The position numbers and the translations under genes are program-made. Below are positions 18,378-27,018 of a DNA stretch of 64,000 bases, one piece after another. The DNA is taken from NCBI GenBank assembly GCA_963781895.1, contig CAWAIM010000022.1, positions 1 through 64,000 of the forward strand. The letters are read 5' to 3'. The stretch's first letter is position 1. Each line of letters begins with the position of its first letter. The stretch is from Roseiarcus sp963781895 (GTDB lineage Bacteria > Pseudomonadota > Alphaproteobacteria > Rhizobiales > Beijerinckiaceae). The notes beneath the pieces were generated by a model, which worked only from the letters and a program-made list of their open reading frames with translations, made no database searches and had not been told where the DNA came from.

Positions 18378-19280
18378 ATGAAGACGGACGCCGTATTCAA
18401 GCGCGCCTACAATGACGCGATCGATCTGATCTCCAAACTCGGAGACGACGAACCTCTGCCGTCCGAGAACGCGTTGGGTTCGATGCTAGGCGTCAGCCGC
18501 ACCACTGTGCGGAAAATCATCGCGACCCTGGCCGCGCAAGGCGTCGTGGTCGGAGCCGGACGTCTGCGCGCGGTTCGATCGAGTGGCGCGCGGATGCAGC
18601 GGTTTCCGGAGGCGGAGACGGTCTCGGCTTCCGCTCAGCTCGAGAAGAAGTTCATGGAATGGATGCTGCGGGAAAACGCGCTTCCAGGAACGACGATCAA
18701 CGAGCTCGAGCTAGCCCGCCGGTTCGGCGTGGCGACGACTGGAATCCGCGAGTTCCTGAACCGATTTCAGAGATTCGGACTCATCGAAAAGCGGCCCAAC
18801 GGCGGCTGGGTGCTTCATGGCTTCACGCCGAGCTTCGCCCTTGAGCTCTTCGAGATCCGGGAAATGTTCGAGCTCCGGTCAGCGATGGCCTTCGCCGCGC
18901 TGCCCGAGTCTTCTCCGCTGTGGCGGCAAATTGAAACGCTGCGCGAGGAGCATCTCTCGCTGCTGAAGGACATCGAGCGCCGCTACCAAGACTTTTCCGA
19001 TCTCGACAGCCGTTTCCACCAGCTCATCAACTGGGCGGCCCACAACCGGTTCATCGACGGTTTCTACGACATCTTCACGCTCATTTTCCATTACCATTAC
19101 CAATGGAACAAGCGCGACGAGCGGCAACGCAACGGGGTGGCGATTCGGGAGCACATCGCCTACATCGAAGCGTTGCTCGGCCGGAACCCCGCCGCCGTCA
19201 GGCGTGCCTGCAAAGCGCATCTCGCCTCGGCAAAGACGACCCTCATACGGTCCACGTCACAGCAACGGCCTCCGCCATAG
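18378..19280 (+). CDS. GntR-type regulator with two winged-helix domains
   Basis: This 300-residue regulator is divergent from the ABC importer. Residues 5-60 form a GntR winged helix (LPSENALGSMLGVSRTTVRK). A second winged-helix segment follows at about 85-150 (INELELARRFGVATTGIREF), then a helical FCD-like effector domain with FHQLINWAAHNRF. Most FadR-type proteins have only one DNA-binding domain, so this is a tandem arrangement. It probably controls the divergent operon from the shared intergenic region. The ATG at 18378 lacks a strong ribosome site but gives the natural N-terminus MKTDAVFKRAYN. Confidence 0.8.
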   Translation: MKTDAVFKRAYNDAIDLISKLGDDEPLPSENALGSMLGVSRTTVRKIIATLAAQGVVVGAGRLRAVRSSGARMQRFPEAETVSASAQLEKKFMEWMLRENALPGTTINELELARRFGVATTGIREFLNRFQRFGLIEKRPNGGWVLHGFTPSFALELFEIREMFELRSAMAFAALPESSPLWRQIETLREEHLSLLKDIERRYQDFSDLDSRFHQLINWAAHNRFIDGFYDIFTLIFHYHYQWNKRDERQRNGVAIREHIAYIEALLGRNPAAVRRACKAHLASAKTTLIRSTSQQRPPP

Positions 19281-19623
19281 AAGACGGGCCAACAAACCGG
19301 CGGGCCCGCTTCTGGCGCCGTTCCCCCGTTCGGCCTACGTGCGGTTTCCGGCGCTCACCGCCCGTACTGGGCCGGTCGGCAAGGTCCGCAAAGGGTCGGC
19401 GGCAACCGAGCGTCTATCGACGATGAATGTCTGCTTCAGCTCCCCGCGCATCCCCGGAGCCGCCGCTCCCCTCTCGGCCAAACCGGCCCTCAGGGGACGT
19501 CGGCGCGGCGCTCCGGCTCATCTCTATGTAGTCGGTATCTGTCTTAACCGGATAGGCACATTATGAACTTCGCCTAATCAGGCGATTGCCTAGCATTCCG
19601 CGGTCCGAACATTTGCAGATACT
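19281..19623. other. Stretch without a recognisable gene
   Basis: 343 bases between the 3' ends of the GntR gene and the TetR gene, which are convergent. I see no coding frame with a ribosome site and no clear terminator hairpin. The last 100 bases are more AT-rich. Confidence 0.4.
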
Positions 19624-20259
19624 TCAAACCCCGTACGCCTTCAGGAACACGTCGACCCCGGCCTTGACCGAGGCTTCGATATCCTCGCGGCTGACCGATT
19701 CGACGACGCCGAACAGCAGGCGCTTGTAGACGTAGCTCTGGCAGAGATCGACGAATTGCCAGGCGGCGCGCTCGGGATCGGGCACATGGAGCGCGCCCGC
19801 CGCCTCGAGCTTGCTGAGTTCGCCGGCCAGACGCGTCGCGCCGTACAGCGGACCCGATTCATAAAAAGTCCGGCCGATCTTCGGGAATTTTTCCACCGCC
19901 GCGACCACCACCCGGGCCAGGGCCACCGTCCCCGGCTCGGTCATGCGCTCGACAAGCCTGACGCCAAAGTCGGTCAGCACCGCCCGCACGTCGCCGCAAT
20001 CGCGCTTGAAAACGCACACCCGTTCGGCGGCTTGCGCGTATTCGCCGCGGATGATCGCCTCGAACAGCTCGTCCTTGGAGTTGAAATAGGCGTACAGCGT
20101 GCCCTTCGACACGCCCGCGGCGCGCGCCACGTCGTTCATGCTCGCGCCGTCGAAGCCGGCGCTCAGGAACACCGAACGCGCGCCGTCCATGATCTGGCTG
20201 CGCTTGGCGCCGCCGTCGTTGCGGCCGGCGGCTTCCGGCTCCAGAGCTTCCAGGTCCAT
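19624..20259 (-). CDS. TetR family repressor of the divergent efflux pair
   Basis: This 211-residue TetR/AcrR protein starts at the ATG (MDLEALE); a GTG 9 bases upstream is closer to GGAAGGAC. The DNA-binding part is FDGASMNDVARAAGVSKGTLYAYFNSKDELF, and a TetR_C-type ligand domain follows. It is divergent from an EmrA/EmrB-type pump. The intergenic region holds two copies of ACCGAAC-N-GTTCGGT, one near each start. That is the standard layout of an efflux repressor controlling itself and the pump, with a toxic compound as likely inducer. Confidence 0.9.
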   Translation of the reverse strand: MDLEALEPEAAGRNDGGAKRSQIMDGARSVFLSAGFDGASMNDVARAAGVSKGTLYAYFNSKDELFEAIIRGEYAQAAERVCVFKRDCGDVRAVLTDFGVRLVERMTEPGTVALARVVVAAVEKFPKIGRTFYESGPLYGATRLAGELSKLEAAGALHVPDPERAAWQFVDLCQSYVYKRLLFGVVESVSREDIEASVKAGVDVFLKAYGV

Positions 20260-20292
20260 AACTCTCACGTCCTTCCAGCGGTCGAATCACTG

Positions 20293-20307
20293 ACCGAACG
20301 GTTCGGT
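20293..20307. promoter_or_regulatory. TetR operator copy 1
   Basis: ACCGAACGGTTCGGT is a 15-base dyad with 7-base arms and a single central base. It lies 34 bases upstream of the TetR start and matches a second copy 65 bases away, as expected for a TetR-family operator. Confidence 0.85.
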
Positions 20308-20357
20308 TCGATTTTGCTTGCCTTACTCCCCGGTTTGGTCTATGTCAACGAAAATTG

Positions 20358-20372
20358 ACCGAACCGTTCGGT
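20358..20372. promoter_or_regulatory. TetR operator copy 2
   Basis: ACCGAACCGTTCGGT carries the same 7-base arms as copy 1 and ends 30 bases before the EmrA-like start. Repressor bound here would block pump transcription. The centre-to-centre distance to copy 1 is 65 bases. Confidence 0.85.
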
Positions 20373-20401
20373 CGCTGTTGATTTTCAGGTTGGGGTTTTC
20401 G

Positions 20402-21691
20402 ATGGACGAGACCATCAAGGTCGCCGAGCAGAGCCCGGCGGCCGCCTCGCGAGCGATGACCGCTCCGCCTACGCCGCCCGGACTGCCGACCGCGCCGCCG
20501 CCGGCGATCGGCGGCCCGCCGGCCGCGCCCGCGCGCGCGGCCAAGCGCTCGGGCTTGCGCCGGTTCGTTCTTCCGGTCGTGGTCCTGGCCGGGCTCGCCT
20601 ATGGCGGCAAGATGGCCTACGACTGGTTCGTCGAGGGGCGTTTCCTGGTCTCGACCGACGACGCCTATGTGGGCGCCTCGACCTCGATCATCGCCGCCAA
20701 GGCGACGGGCCATCTGACCGCGGTTCCGGTGGTCGACAACCAGGTCGTCCACAAGGGCGATCTTCTCGCCTCGATCGACGACGGCGACTATCAGAACGCG
20801 GTCGAGGCGGCGAAGGCGCGCATCGCCACCCAGGACGCCACCATCGCCCGGTTCGGCCGGCAGATCGACGCCCAGGGCGCGGCGATCGCCCAGGCGCAGG
20901 CGCAGGTCGCCGCCGCGCAGGCGCAACTCACCGGCGCCCAGGCCGACGTCGAGCGCGCCGCCCTGGAATATGACCGCTCCCTCAAGCTGGCGCAGACGAA
21001 TTTCGGCTCGCAGCAACGTCTCGAGCAGGCGACCGCCGACCGCGACCGGACCGTCGCCGCGGTCGCAGGGGCGAAGGCGAGCGCGGCTTCGGCCGCCGCC
21101 GCGCTGGAAGGCGCGAAGGCCAATCTCGACGTGCTGAAAGCCCAGCGGGACGAGGCGACGCGCCAGCGCGGCGAACTCCTGACCAATCTGGCCAAGGCCG
21201 AATGGGATCTGTCGTTCACCCGGGTGGTCGCGCCGTTCGACGGCGTGGTCGGCAACAAGGCGGCCGAGGTCGGCGAGCTCGTGCAGCCGGGAACCCGGCT
21301 GATGGCGCTCGTGCCGCTGAACGATTCCTATGTCGACGCGAACTTCAAGGAGACCCAGCTCGAAGACATCCGGCCGGGCCAGAAGGTCGACGTCGCCATC
21401 GACGCTCTCGGCGGCAAAGTGGTCCAGGGCGTGGTGTCGTCGATTTCGCCGGCGTCCGGGTCGCAGTTCTCGCTGCTGCCGCCCGACAATGCGACCGGCA
21501 ATTTCACCAAGGTCGTCCAGCGCGTCGCCGTGCGCATAACCTTCCCCGAGGAGGTGCTGAAGACGGTTCCTTTGCGGCCCGGCCTGTCGGTCGTCGCCAC
21601 CGTCCACACCCGCGATTCCGACGCGGCCAGGCCGACCCTCCTCGGCGCGCTCGGACTGGAATCCGTCGCGACCAAGGCCGCCAAGCCTTGA
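20402..21691 (+). CDS. HlyD/EmrA-type membrane fusion protein
   Basis: This 429-residue periplasmic adaptor starts at MDETIKV. A Pro/Ala-rich cytosolic leader is followed by one membrane anchor near residues 58-75 (RFVLPVVVLAGLAYGG), then a biotinyl-lipoyl half-motif. A long Ala/Gln-rich coiled coil spans about residues 140-260. A second lipoyl half and a beta-barrel (PGTRLMALVPLNDSYVDANF) follow. It links the inner-membrane transporter downstream to an outer-membrane channel that is not encoded here. Its stop codon overlaps the start of the transporter gene. Confidence 0.9.
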   Translation: MDETIKVAEQSPAAASRAMTAPPTPPGLPTAPPPAIGGPPAAPARAAKRSGLRRFVLPVVVLAGLAYGGKMAYDWFVEGRFLVSTDDAYVGASTSIIAAKATGHLTAVPVVDNQVVHKGDLLASIDDGDYQNAVEAAKARIATQDATIARFGRQIDAQGAAIAQAQAQVAAAQAQLTGAQADVERAALEYDRSLKLAQTNFGSQQRLEQATADRDRTVAAVAGAKASAASAAAALEGAKANLDVLKAQRDEATRQRGELLTNLAKAEWDLSFTRVVAPFDGVVGNKAAEVGELVQPGTRLMALVPLNDSYVDANFKETQLEDIRPGQKVDVAIDALGGKVVQGVVSSISPASGSQFSLLPPDNATGNFTKVVQRVAVRITFPEEVLKTVPLRPGLSVVATVHTRDSDAARPTLLGALGLESVATKAAKP

Positions 21692-23292
21692 GCGACGCCG
21701 TCGCCATCCGCGCGCCGGCCGTTCCGGCGCGCCCCGCCGCATGGGCCCCGCCGGCGGTCGAGCATTTCTCGATGCGAAGGCTCGCGGCGTTCATCTTCAT
21801 GGTGTTCGGGATGTTCATGGCGATCCTGGACATCCAGATCGTCTCGGCCTCGCTGTCGCAGATTCAGGCGGGCCTTTCCGCCTCGTCCGACGAGGTCACC
21901 TGGGTTCAGACCAGCTACCTGATCGCCGAAGTGATCATGATCCCGCTGTCGGGCTTCCTGTCGCGCGCCTTTTCCACCCGGCTCATTTTCACGATCTCGG
22001 CCGGCGGCTTCACCCTGATGAGCTTCATGTGCGCCCAGGCGACCAGCATCAACGACATGATCGTCTGGCGGGCGCTTCAGGGCTTCATCGGCGGCGGGAT
22101 GATCCCGACCGTGTTCGCCTCGGCGTTCACCATTTTTCCGCGCTCGAAGCAGCCGTTCGTCGCCCCGATCATCGGGCTGGTGGCGACGCTCGCCCCGACC
22201 ATCGGGCCGACGGTCGGCGGCTACCTGACCGACTGGTTTTCCTGGCACTGGCTGTTCCTCGTCAACATCATTCCCGGGATCATCGTCACCAGCGCGTGCT
22301 GGCTGCTGATCGACTTCGACGAGCCGGACCATTCGCTGCTCGCCAACTTCGACTGGACGGGCCTCATCACCATGGCCGGGTTCCTCGGGGCGATGGAATA
22401 TGCGCTGGAGGAAGGGCCGTCGAAGGACTGGTTCGAGAGCCAGCCGGTGACGATCGCGATCGTCGTCTCCGCCGTCAGCGGCGTCGTGTTCTTCTGGCGG
22501 GTGCTGACCGCCTATCAGCCGATCGTCGACCTGACCGCCTTTCGCGACCGCAATTTCTGGACCGGCACCATGTTCGCGTTCGTGCTCGGCATCGGGCTCT
22601 ATGGCCTCACCTACATCTATCCGGTCTATCTGGCGGTGGTGCGCGGCTACTCGTCGCTGATGATCGGCAAGACGATGTTCGTGACCGGCGCCTGCATGTT
22701 TCTGACCGCGCCGCTCGCCGGGCGGCTGATGACGCGGGTCGACCCGCGCATCATGATCGCGGTCGGCTTCATCTTCTTCGCGATCGGCACCTGGCAGGCG
22801 TCCTTCGTCACCGTGGACTGGGATTTCTGGGAGCTGTTGTGGCCCCAGATCTTCCGCGGCGTCGGACTGATGCTGAGCATGGTGCCGATCAACAATCTGG
22901 CGCTCGGCACCATGCCGCCGCACAAGATCAAGAACGCTTCCGGCCTGTTCAATCTGATGCGCAATCTCGGCGGGGCGGTCGGCCTGGCGCTCATCAACAC
23001 CACGCTCGACAAGCGCATGGACCTGCATCTCGAGCGCCTGCGCGAATCCGTCACCTGGGGGCGCGCCGTCGCCGACGAGCGGCTCGCCAAGCTGACCGCG
23101 GCGCTGGCGGCGCGCGGCTCCGACGCCGCGCTCGCCGCGACCCGGCAGCTGGCGCTGATCGTGCGCAAGCAGGCGGAGGTGATGGCGCTCTCCGACGTGT
23201 TCTTAGGGTTAACCGTCATCTTTCTCGGCTGCGTCGGCCTGGCCGTCCTGATGCGCCGTCCGGTCGCCATGGCCGGCGGCGGCGGACACTAG
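21688..23292 (+). CDS. DHA2-family MFS drug efflux transporter (EmrB-like)
   Basis: This MFS transporter has 14 membrane segments and is 534 residues from a TTG that overlaps the EmrA stop (TTGA). The alternative ATG at 21772 gives 506 residues. Motif AILDIQIVSASLSQIQ opens TM1, and GFIGGGMIPTVFA and LGLVATLAPTIGPTVGG-like segments are typical of the EmrB/QacA subfamily. It uses proton exchange to expel hydrophobic compounds and works with the adaptor upstream. Regulation is by the TetR protein at 19624. Confidence 0.88.
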   Translation: MSDAVAIRAPAVPARPAAWAPPAVEHFSMRRLAAFIFMVFGMFMAILDIQIVSASLSQIQAGLSASSDEVTWVQTSYLIAEVIMIPLSGFLSRAFSTRLIFTISAGGFTLMSFMCAQATSINDMIVWRALQGFIGGGMIPTVFASAFTIFPRSKQPFVAPIIGLVATLAPTIGPTVGGYLTDWFSWHWLFLVNIIPGIIVTSACWLLIDFDEPDHSLLANFDWTGLITMAGFLGAMEYALEEGPSKDWFESQPVTIAIVVSAVSGVVFFWRVLTAYQPIVDLTAFRDRNFWTGTMFAFVLGIGLYGLTYIYPVYLAVVRGYSSLMIGKTMFVTGACMFLTAPLAGRLMTRVDPRIMIAVGFIFFAIGTWQASFVTVDWDFWELLWPQIFRGVGLMLSMVPINNLALGTMPPHKIKNASGLFNLMRNLGGAVGLALINTTLDKRMDLHLERLRESVTWGRAVADERLAKLTAALAARGSDAALAATRQLALIVRKQAEVMALSDVFLGLTVIFLGCVGLAVLMRRPVAMAGGGGH

Positions 23293-23409
23293 GCCGATTT
23301 CGCCGTCCGCGGCCTTGCGGGGCGATAGGCTCTCGCCATATTATGCGCACAAGCGCCGCCTAGCTTCACGGCCGGGCTTGGGCGCATACATTTGGAGAGG
23401 TTTTTTATC

Positions 23410-24177
23410 ATGTCCGACTATGACCGCTACGCCAACGCGCGTCCTGGCGCTGGTATTGCACGGTCCGGCGTCGCCGTCGATGAGGGCCTTCGGGCCTATA
23501 TGATCGGCGTTTACAACTATATGACCCTCGGGCTCGGCGTGACCGGCCTCGTCGCCTACGCCGCCTTCGCCCTCGGCACGGTGCAGACCGCCGGCGGACG
23601 ACTGGCGCTGACCAGCTTCGGCCACGCGATCTATGTCTCGCCCCTGCGTTGGCTGATCGTGCTGTCGCCGCTGGCGCTGGTGTTCTACATCTCGGCGCGG
23701 ATCAATACGATGTCGGTCGGCAGCGCCCGCAACGCCTTCATCGCCTTCGCGGCGCTGATCGGGCTGTCGATGTCGGCGCTGCTGGTGGTGTTCACCGGCG
23801 CCTCGATCGGTCGCGCGTTCTTCGCCACCGCGGCGGCCTTCGCCAGCCTCAGCCTCTATGGCTACACGACCCAGCGCAGCCTTTCGGCGATGGGATCGTT
23901 CATGATGATGGGCGTCGTCGGCCTCATCATCGCGAGCTTGCTCAATCTGTTCCTGCAAAGCTCGGGGCTGCAGTTCGGTCTGTCGATCCTGTGCGTCGTG
24001 ATCTTCGCCGGCCTCACCGCCTGGGACACCCAGTCGATCAAGGAGGGCTATTCCAGCAGCAGCGGCTACGAGATGGTGCAGAAGCAGTCGATCCACGGCG
24101 CCTTGCGGCTTTATCTGGACTTCATCAACATGTTCCAGGCGATCCTGTATCTGACCGGTTCGAACCGCAATAACTGA
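23410..24177 (+). CDS. BAX inhibitor-1 / YccA family membrane protein
   Basis: This 255-residue inner-membrane protein has seven hydrophobic segments. It follows the UPF0005/BI-1 pattern: a polar N-terminus, a YNYMTLGLGVTGLVAYAA first helix and a C-terminal DTQSIKEGY...LRLYLDFINMFQAIL region with conserved acidic residues. Family members are calcium-leak channels or FtsH-linked modulators (YccA, YbhL), and the exact role in bacteria is unsettled. The ribosome site GGAGAGG precedes the ATG at 23410. A strong terminator follows. Confidence 0.9.
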   Translation: MSDYDRYANARPGAGIARSGVAVDEGLRAYMIGVYNYMTLGLGVTGLVAYAAFALGTVQTAGGRLALTSFGHAIYVSPLRWLIVLSPLALVFYISARINTMSVGSARNAFIAFAALIGLSMSALLVVFTGASIGRAFFATAAAFASLSLYGYTTQRSLSAMGSFMMMGVVGLIIASLLNLFLQSSGLQFGLSILCVVIFAGLTAWDTQSIKEGYSSSSGYEMVQKQSIHGALRLYLDFINMFQAILYLTGSNRNN

Positions 24178-24208
24178 CGCTTCCGCGAACGCCTCGAGAT
24201 AGAAGAAC

Positions 24209-24240
24209 CCCGGCTCGCACATTCGCGAGCCGGGTTTTTT
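24209..24240 (+). terminator. Rho-independent terminator after the BI-1-like gene
   Basis: CCCGGCTCGC (24209-24218) pairs perfectly with GCGAGCCGGG (24225-24234) around a 6-base loop. A run of six T follows at 24235-24240. It lies 31 bases after the stop of the BAX-inhibitor-like gene. Confidence 0.93.
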
Positions 24241-24276
24241 CGCCTTCGAGTTGTGCTTCGCGTCCGGGAGGGGGAG

Positions 24277-24738
24277 ATGGACGCGGTTCGGATCGCGGCG
24301 GCGGCGGTTGGCCTGGCGCTGTCGGGCGCCGGCCAGGCCGCGGAATTGAAGATCGTCGACGTCAAGGCCTACGTCTTTCTCGAGCGCGCCGGCAAGTTCT
24401 CGGACGATCTGATCGGCGGCGAGACGCTGATCGACGCCCCCAGGGGCGGGGCGCCGGGCGGAGACACCGCGACCGGGCTGCTGCTCGATTTCACGTTCGC
24501 CGGCGACAGGAACGCCGCGCCGAAATACGCGACCGCGACGGTCGACCTCACTCAGACCGGCCGCGCGGGCCAGAAAATCCTCACCCACAAGGCGTTCACC
24601 AATTTCATCTTCGGTTCGGACGGCCTGGAGCACAAGGCGGTGTTTCTCGAAGGCGCGACCTGCATGCCGCTCGCCATCGAGGTCCGCGCGGGAAAGACGC
24701 GAAAGTCGGCGAAGCTCGATTTCGAGTGCGGAGAATAG
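24277..24738 (+). CDS. Hypothetical secreted protein
   Basis: This 153-residue protein has a Sec signal peptide (residues 1-22, ending GAGQAAE). The mature part is polar with beta-strand character: LKIVDVKAYVFLERAGKF, LLLDFTFAGD. One pair of cysteines (ATCMPLAIE and FECGE) could form a disulfide. The ribosome site GGGAGGGGG directly precedes the ATG. I do not recognise the family. It stands alone between a terminator and the convergent dapB. Confidence 0.65.
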   Translation: MDAVRIAAAAVGLALSGAGQAAELKIVDVKAYVFLERAGKFSDDLIGGETLIDAPRGGAPGGDTATGLLLDFTFAGDRNAAPKYATATVDLTQTGRAGQKILTHKAFTNFIFGSDGLEHKAVFLEGATCMPLAIEVRAGKTRKSAKLDFECGE

Positions 24739-24747
24739 GCCGCCGAT

Positions 24748-25560
24748 TCAGCCGCCGAGACCCAGCACGTCGGCCATCGAATAGAGCCCGGGCTTCCGGC
24801 CCTGCGCCCAGCGCGCGGCCTTGAGCGCGCCGCGGGCGAACAGCGCGCGATCCTCGGCCAGGTGAGACAGGACGATCCGCTCGCCCTCGCCGGCGAAGAT
24901 GACGCTGTGATCGCCGACCACCGTGCCGCCGCGCAACGAGGCGAAGCCGATGTCGCCGCGCCGCCTTGGGCCGGTGATGCCCTCGCGGGCGCCGACGGAA
25001 TGGTTCTTCAGCGAAACGCCGCGTCCGGCGGCCGCCGCCTCGCCGAGCAGCAGCGCGGTGCCCGAGGGCGCATCGACCTTCATGCGGTGGTGCATCTCGA
25101 CGATTTCGATGTCGAAGTCGTCGCCGAGCGCCGCCGCGGCGCGGCGCGCGAGCGCGGCCAGAAGATTGACGCCGAGGCTCATGTTGCCCGACCGCACGAT
25201 CGGCGCGTGGCGCGCGGCCGCCTCGATCCGGTCGAGATCCGCCTCGGCGAGGCCGGTGGTGCCGATCACATGGGCGATGCGCGCCTGAGCGGCGAGGCCG
25301 GCGATCTCCACGCTCGCCGCCGGGGAAGAAAAGTCGATGATCGCGTCGGCCTCGAGGAACAGGGGCAGCGGATCGGCGACGATGGCGAGACCGCTCGCGC
25401 CGCACCCGGCGAGCGCGCCCGGGTCATGGCCGATCCAGGGCGAATCCTCGCGCTCCAGCGCCCCGACCAGCCTGGCGTCCTGCGCCTCGTCGATCGCCCT
25501 GACGACCATGCGTCCCATCCGGCCCGCGGCGCCGCTGACGATCAGCCTGATTTCGGTCAT
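24748..25560 (-). CDS. dapB: 4-hydroxy-tetrahydrodipicolinate reductase
   Basis: This 270-residue enzyme of lysine and diaminopimelate synthesis reduces 4-hydroxy-tetrahydrodipicolinate with NAD(P)H in the cytoplasm. IVSGAAGRMGRMV is the dinucleotide-binding loop, and the catalytic segment EMHHRMKVDAPSGTAL includes the paired His and the Lys. The C-terminus FARGALKAARWAQGRKPGLYSM is the family's usual end. It is the last gene of the dnaK-to-dapB minus-strand series, an order common in Hyphomicrobiales. Confidence 0.95.
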   Translation of the reverse strand: MTEIRLIVSGAAGRMGRMVVRAIDEAQDARLVGALEREDSPWIGHDPGALAGCGASGLAIVADPLPLFLEADAIIDFSSPAASVEIAGLAAQARIAHVIGTTGLAEADLDRIEAAARHAPIVRSGNMSLGVNLLAALARRAAAALGDDFDIEIVEMHHRMKVDAPSGTALLLGEAAAAGRGVSLKNHSVGAREGITGPRRRGDIGFASLRGGTVVGDHSVIFAGEGERIVLSHLAEDRALFARGALKAARWAQGRKPGLYSMADVLGLGG

Positions 25561-25582
25561 TGCGCTCCCCTCGCCGGCGGGC

Positions 25583-26180
25583 TCAGCCTGGTTGCGGGCC
25601 GTCATAGCCTTCGACGATGACGATATCCGCGACGCTCGCGGCGTCGCGAAGCTTCGCGGCTTCTCGATATTCCTCGGAATCGTGGCAGGCGATCGCGGTC
25701 TCGTAGTCGCGGAACTCGATCACGACGTTGCGGGCCGGCGCCTTGCCCCGGGTGACGACATGCTTGCCGCCGCGGACCAGGAAGCGCGCCCCGTATTTTG
25801 CGAACGCCGCGGCATTGGCCTTGACATACTGCTGGTAAATTTCGGGATCGCGCACATCAATATGGACGATCCAGTAACCCTTCGGCATCTTCAGAACTCC
25901 CTCGACCAGAACCATTTCAATGTCCGCGGCTCCCTCGCGCAGCGCGCGCGCCGCCTGATATTGCTCGGAATGGAAATAGCGCCCGCGCCGCCTCGTAGCT
26001 TTCGAACTCGAGCACCACGTTGCGCGCTCGCGCCTTGCCCTCCAGCGCCTCGCTGCGCCCGCCGCGCGCGAGCACCTTGCCCCCGTGGTCCGCGATCGCC
26101 TTGGTCGCGGCGGCGGCGTAGCGCGCATACGCCTCCGGGTTGGTGATGTCGACGCGCGAAATGATATAGCCTTTGGGCAT
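25583..26180 (-). CDS. Tandem DUF1330 protein, frameshifted in its first domain
   Basis: Two DUF1330 domains (dimeric alpha/beta-barrel fold, function unknown) lie head to tail. The first starts at 26180 (MPKGYIISRVDITNPEAYARY) and breaks frame near 25979-25985. The next frame continues with YFHSEQYQAARALREGAADIEMVLVEG and runs without a stop into the second domain (MPKGYWIVHIDVRDPEIYQQY). The total span, 598 bases, is 3n+1, so removal of one base would give a single 198-residue tandem protein. The second domain could also be made alone from 25888, which is preceded by GAGGGAG. Single DUF1330 genes are the norm at this locus. Confidence 0.75.
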
Positions 26181-26259
26181 TGAGCGCTTCCTCTCGCTGT
26201 TTTCCCAGGATGATAGCGCCGTTCGGCGGCCGATCAAACCGCGGCGGCGGACGAGCCGA

Positions 26260-27018
26260 TCATCGCTCTCGCGGCGGCGCGGAAAGAGACTGCGCCGCGG
26301 CGGCGATTTCCGCCACGATCGCCTCGGCGGCCGCGCGCGGATCGGGCGCCTGGGTGACCGGGCGGCCGACGACAAGGTAGTCGGCGCCGCCGCGGATCGC
26401 CTCGGCGGGCGTCGCGACGCGCTTCTGGTCGCCGATCGCCGCGCCTGACGGACGGATGCCGGGCGTGACGATCACCATCTCCGCTCCAATCGTTCTGCGC
26501 AACGTCGCCGCCTCGGCGGCGCTCGCGACCAGGCCGCCGACGCCCAGCGCGAGCGCCTGTTCGGCGCGGCGACGGACCATTTCGACGACGCCGAAACGAT
26601 AGCCGGCGTCGAGAAGATCGGCGTCGTCATATGAGGTCAGCACGGTCACCGCGAGAATCCGCATGGGCGAGCCCTTCGCGCCCGCGACCGCGGCGCGCAT
26701 GGTCTGCGGATAGGCGTGGACGGTCAGAAACCGCGCGCCGAGCCTCGCCGCCTGCGCCGTCGCGCGCTCGACGGTGTTGGGGATGTCGTGCAATTTGAGG
26801 TCGAGAAAGACCTGCTTGCCGGCCGAGGCGAGTTTGGTCACGAGCCCCAGGCCGCCGCCGTAGGCGAGCTCCATGCCGATTTTATAGAAATTCGCCGCGT
26901 CCCCGATGCGCGCGACGAGACGCTCGGCCTCGCCGACATCGGGCGCGTCGAGCGCGACGATCAGCCGATCGCGCGGCGCCAGGTCCGCCAACTCATCGAT
27001 CCTCGGCCGCGCGAGCAT
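26260..27018 (-). CDS. pyrF: Orotidine 5'-phosphate decarboxylase
   Basis: This 252-residue TIM-barrel enzyme catalyses the last step of UMP synthesis. IVALDAPDVGEAERLV gives the first catalytic Asp, DLKLHDIPNTV the Lys-Asp-Asp tetrad and VTPGIRPSGAA the phosphate-binding end. The start overlaps the end of the methyltransferase gene by 26 bases, so the two are transcribed together. Length and synteny are as expected for the order. Confidence 0.95.
   Translation of the reverse strand: MLARPRIDELADLAPRDRLIVALDAPDVGEAERLVARIGDAANFYKIGMELAYGGGLGLVTKLASAGKQVFLDLKLHDIPNTVERATAQAARLGARFLTVHAYPQTMRAAVAGAKGSPMRILAVTVLTSYDDADLLDAGYRFGVVEMVRRRAEQALALGVGGLVASAAEAATLRRTIGAEMVIVTPGIRPSGAAIGDQKRVATPAEAIRGGADYLVVGRPVTQAPDPRAAAEAIVAEIAAAAQSLSAPPRER

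Noticed and set aside
20345..23028. Long minus-strand open frames opposite the EmrAB-type genes
   Set aside because: They mirror the coding strand of clear transporter genes and lack ribosome sites and domains.
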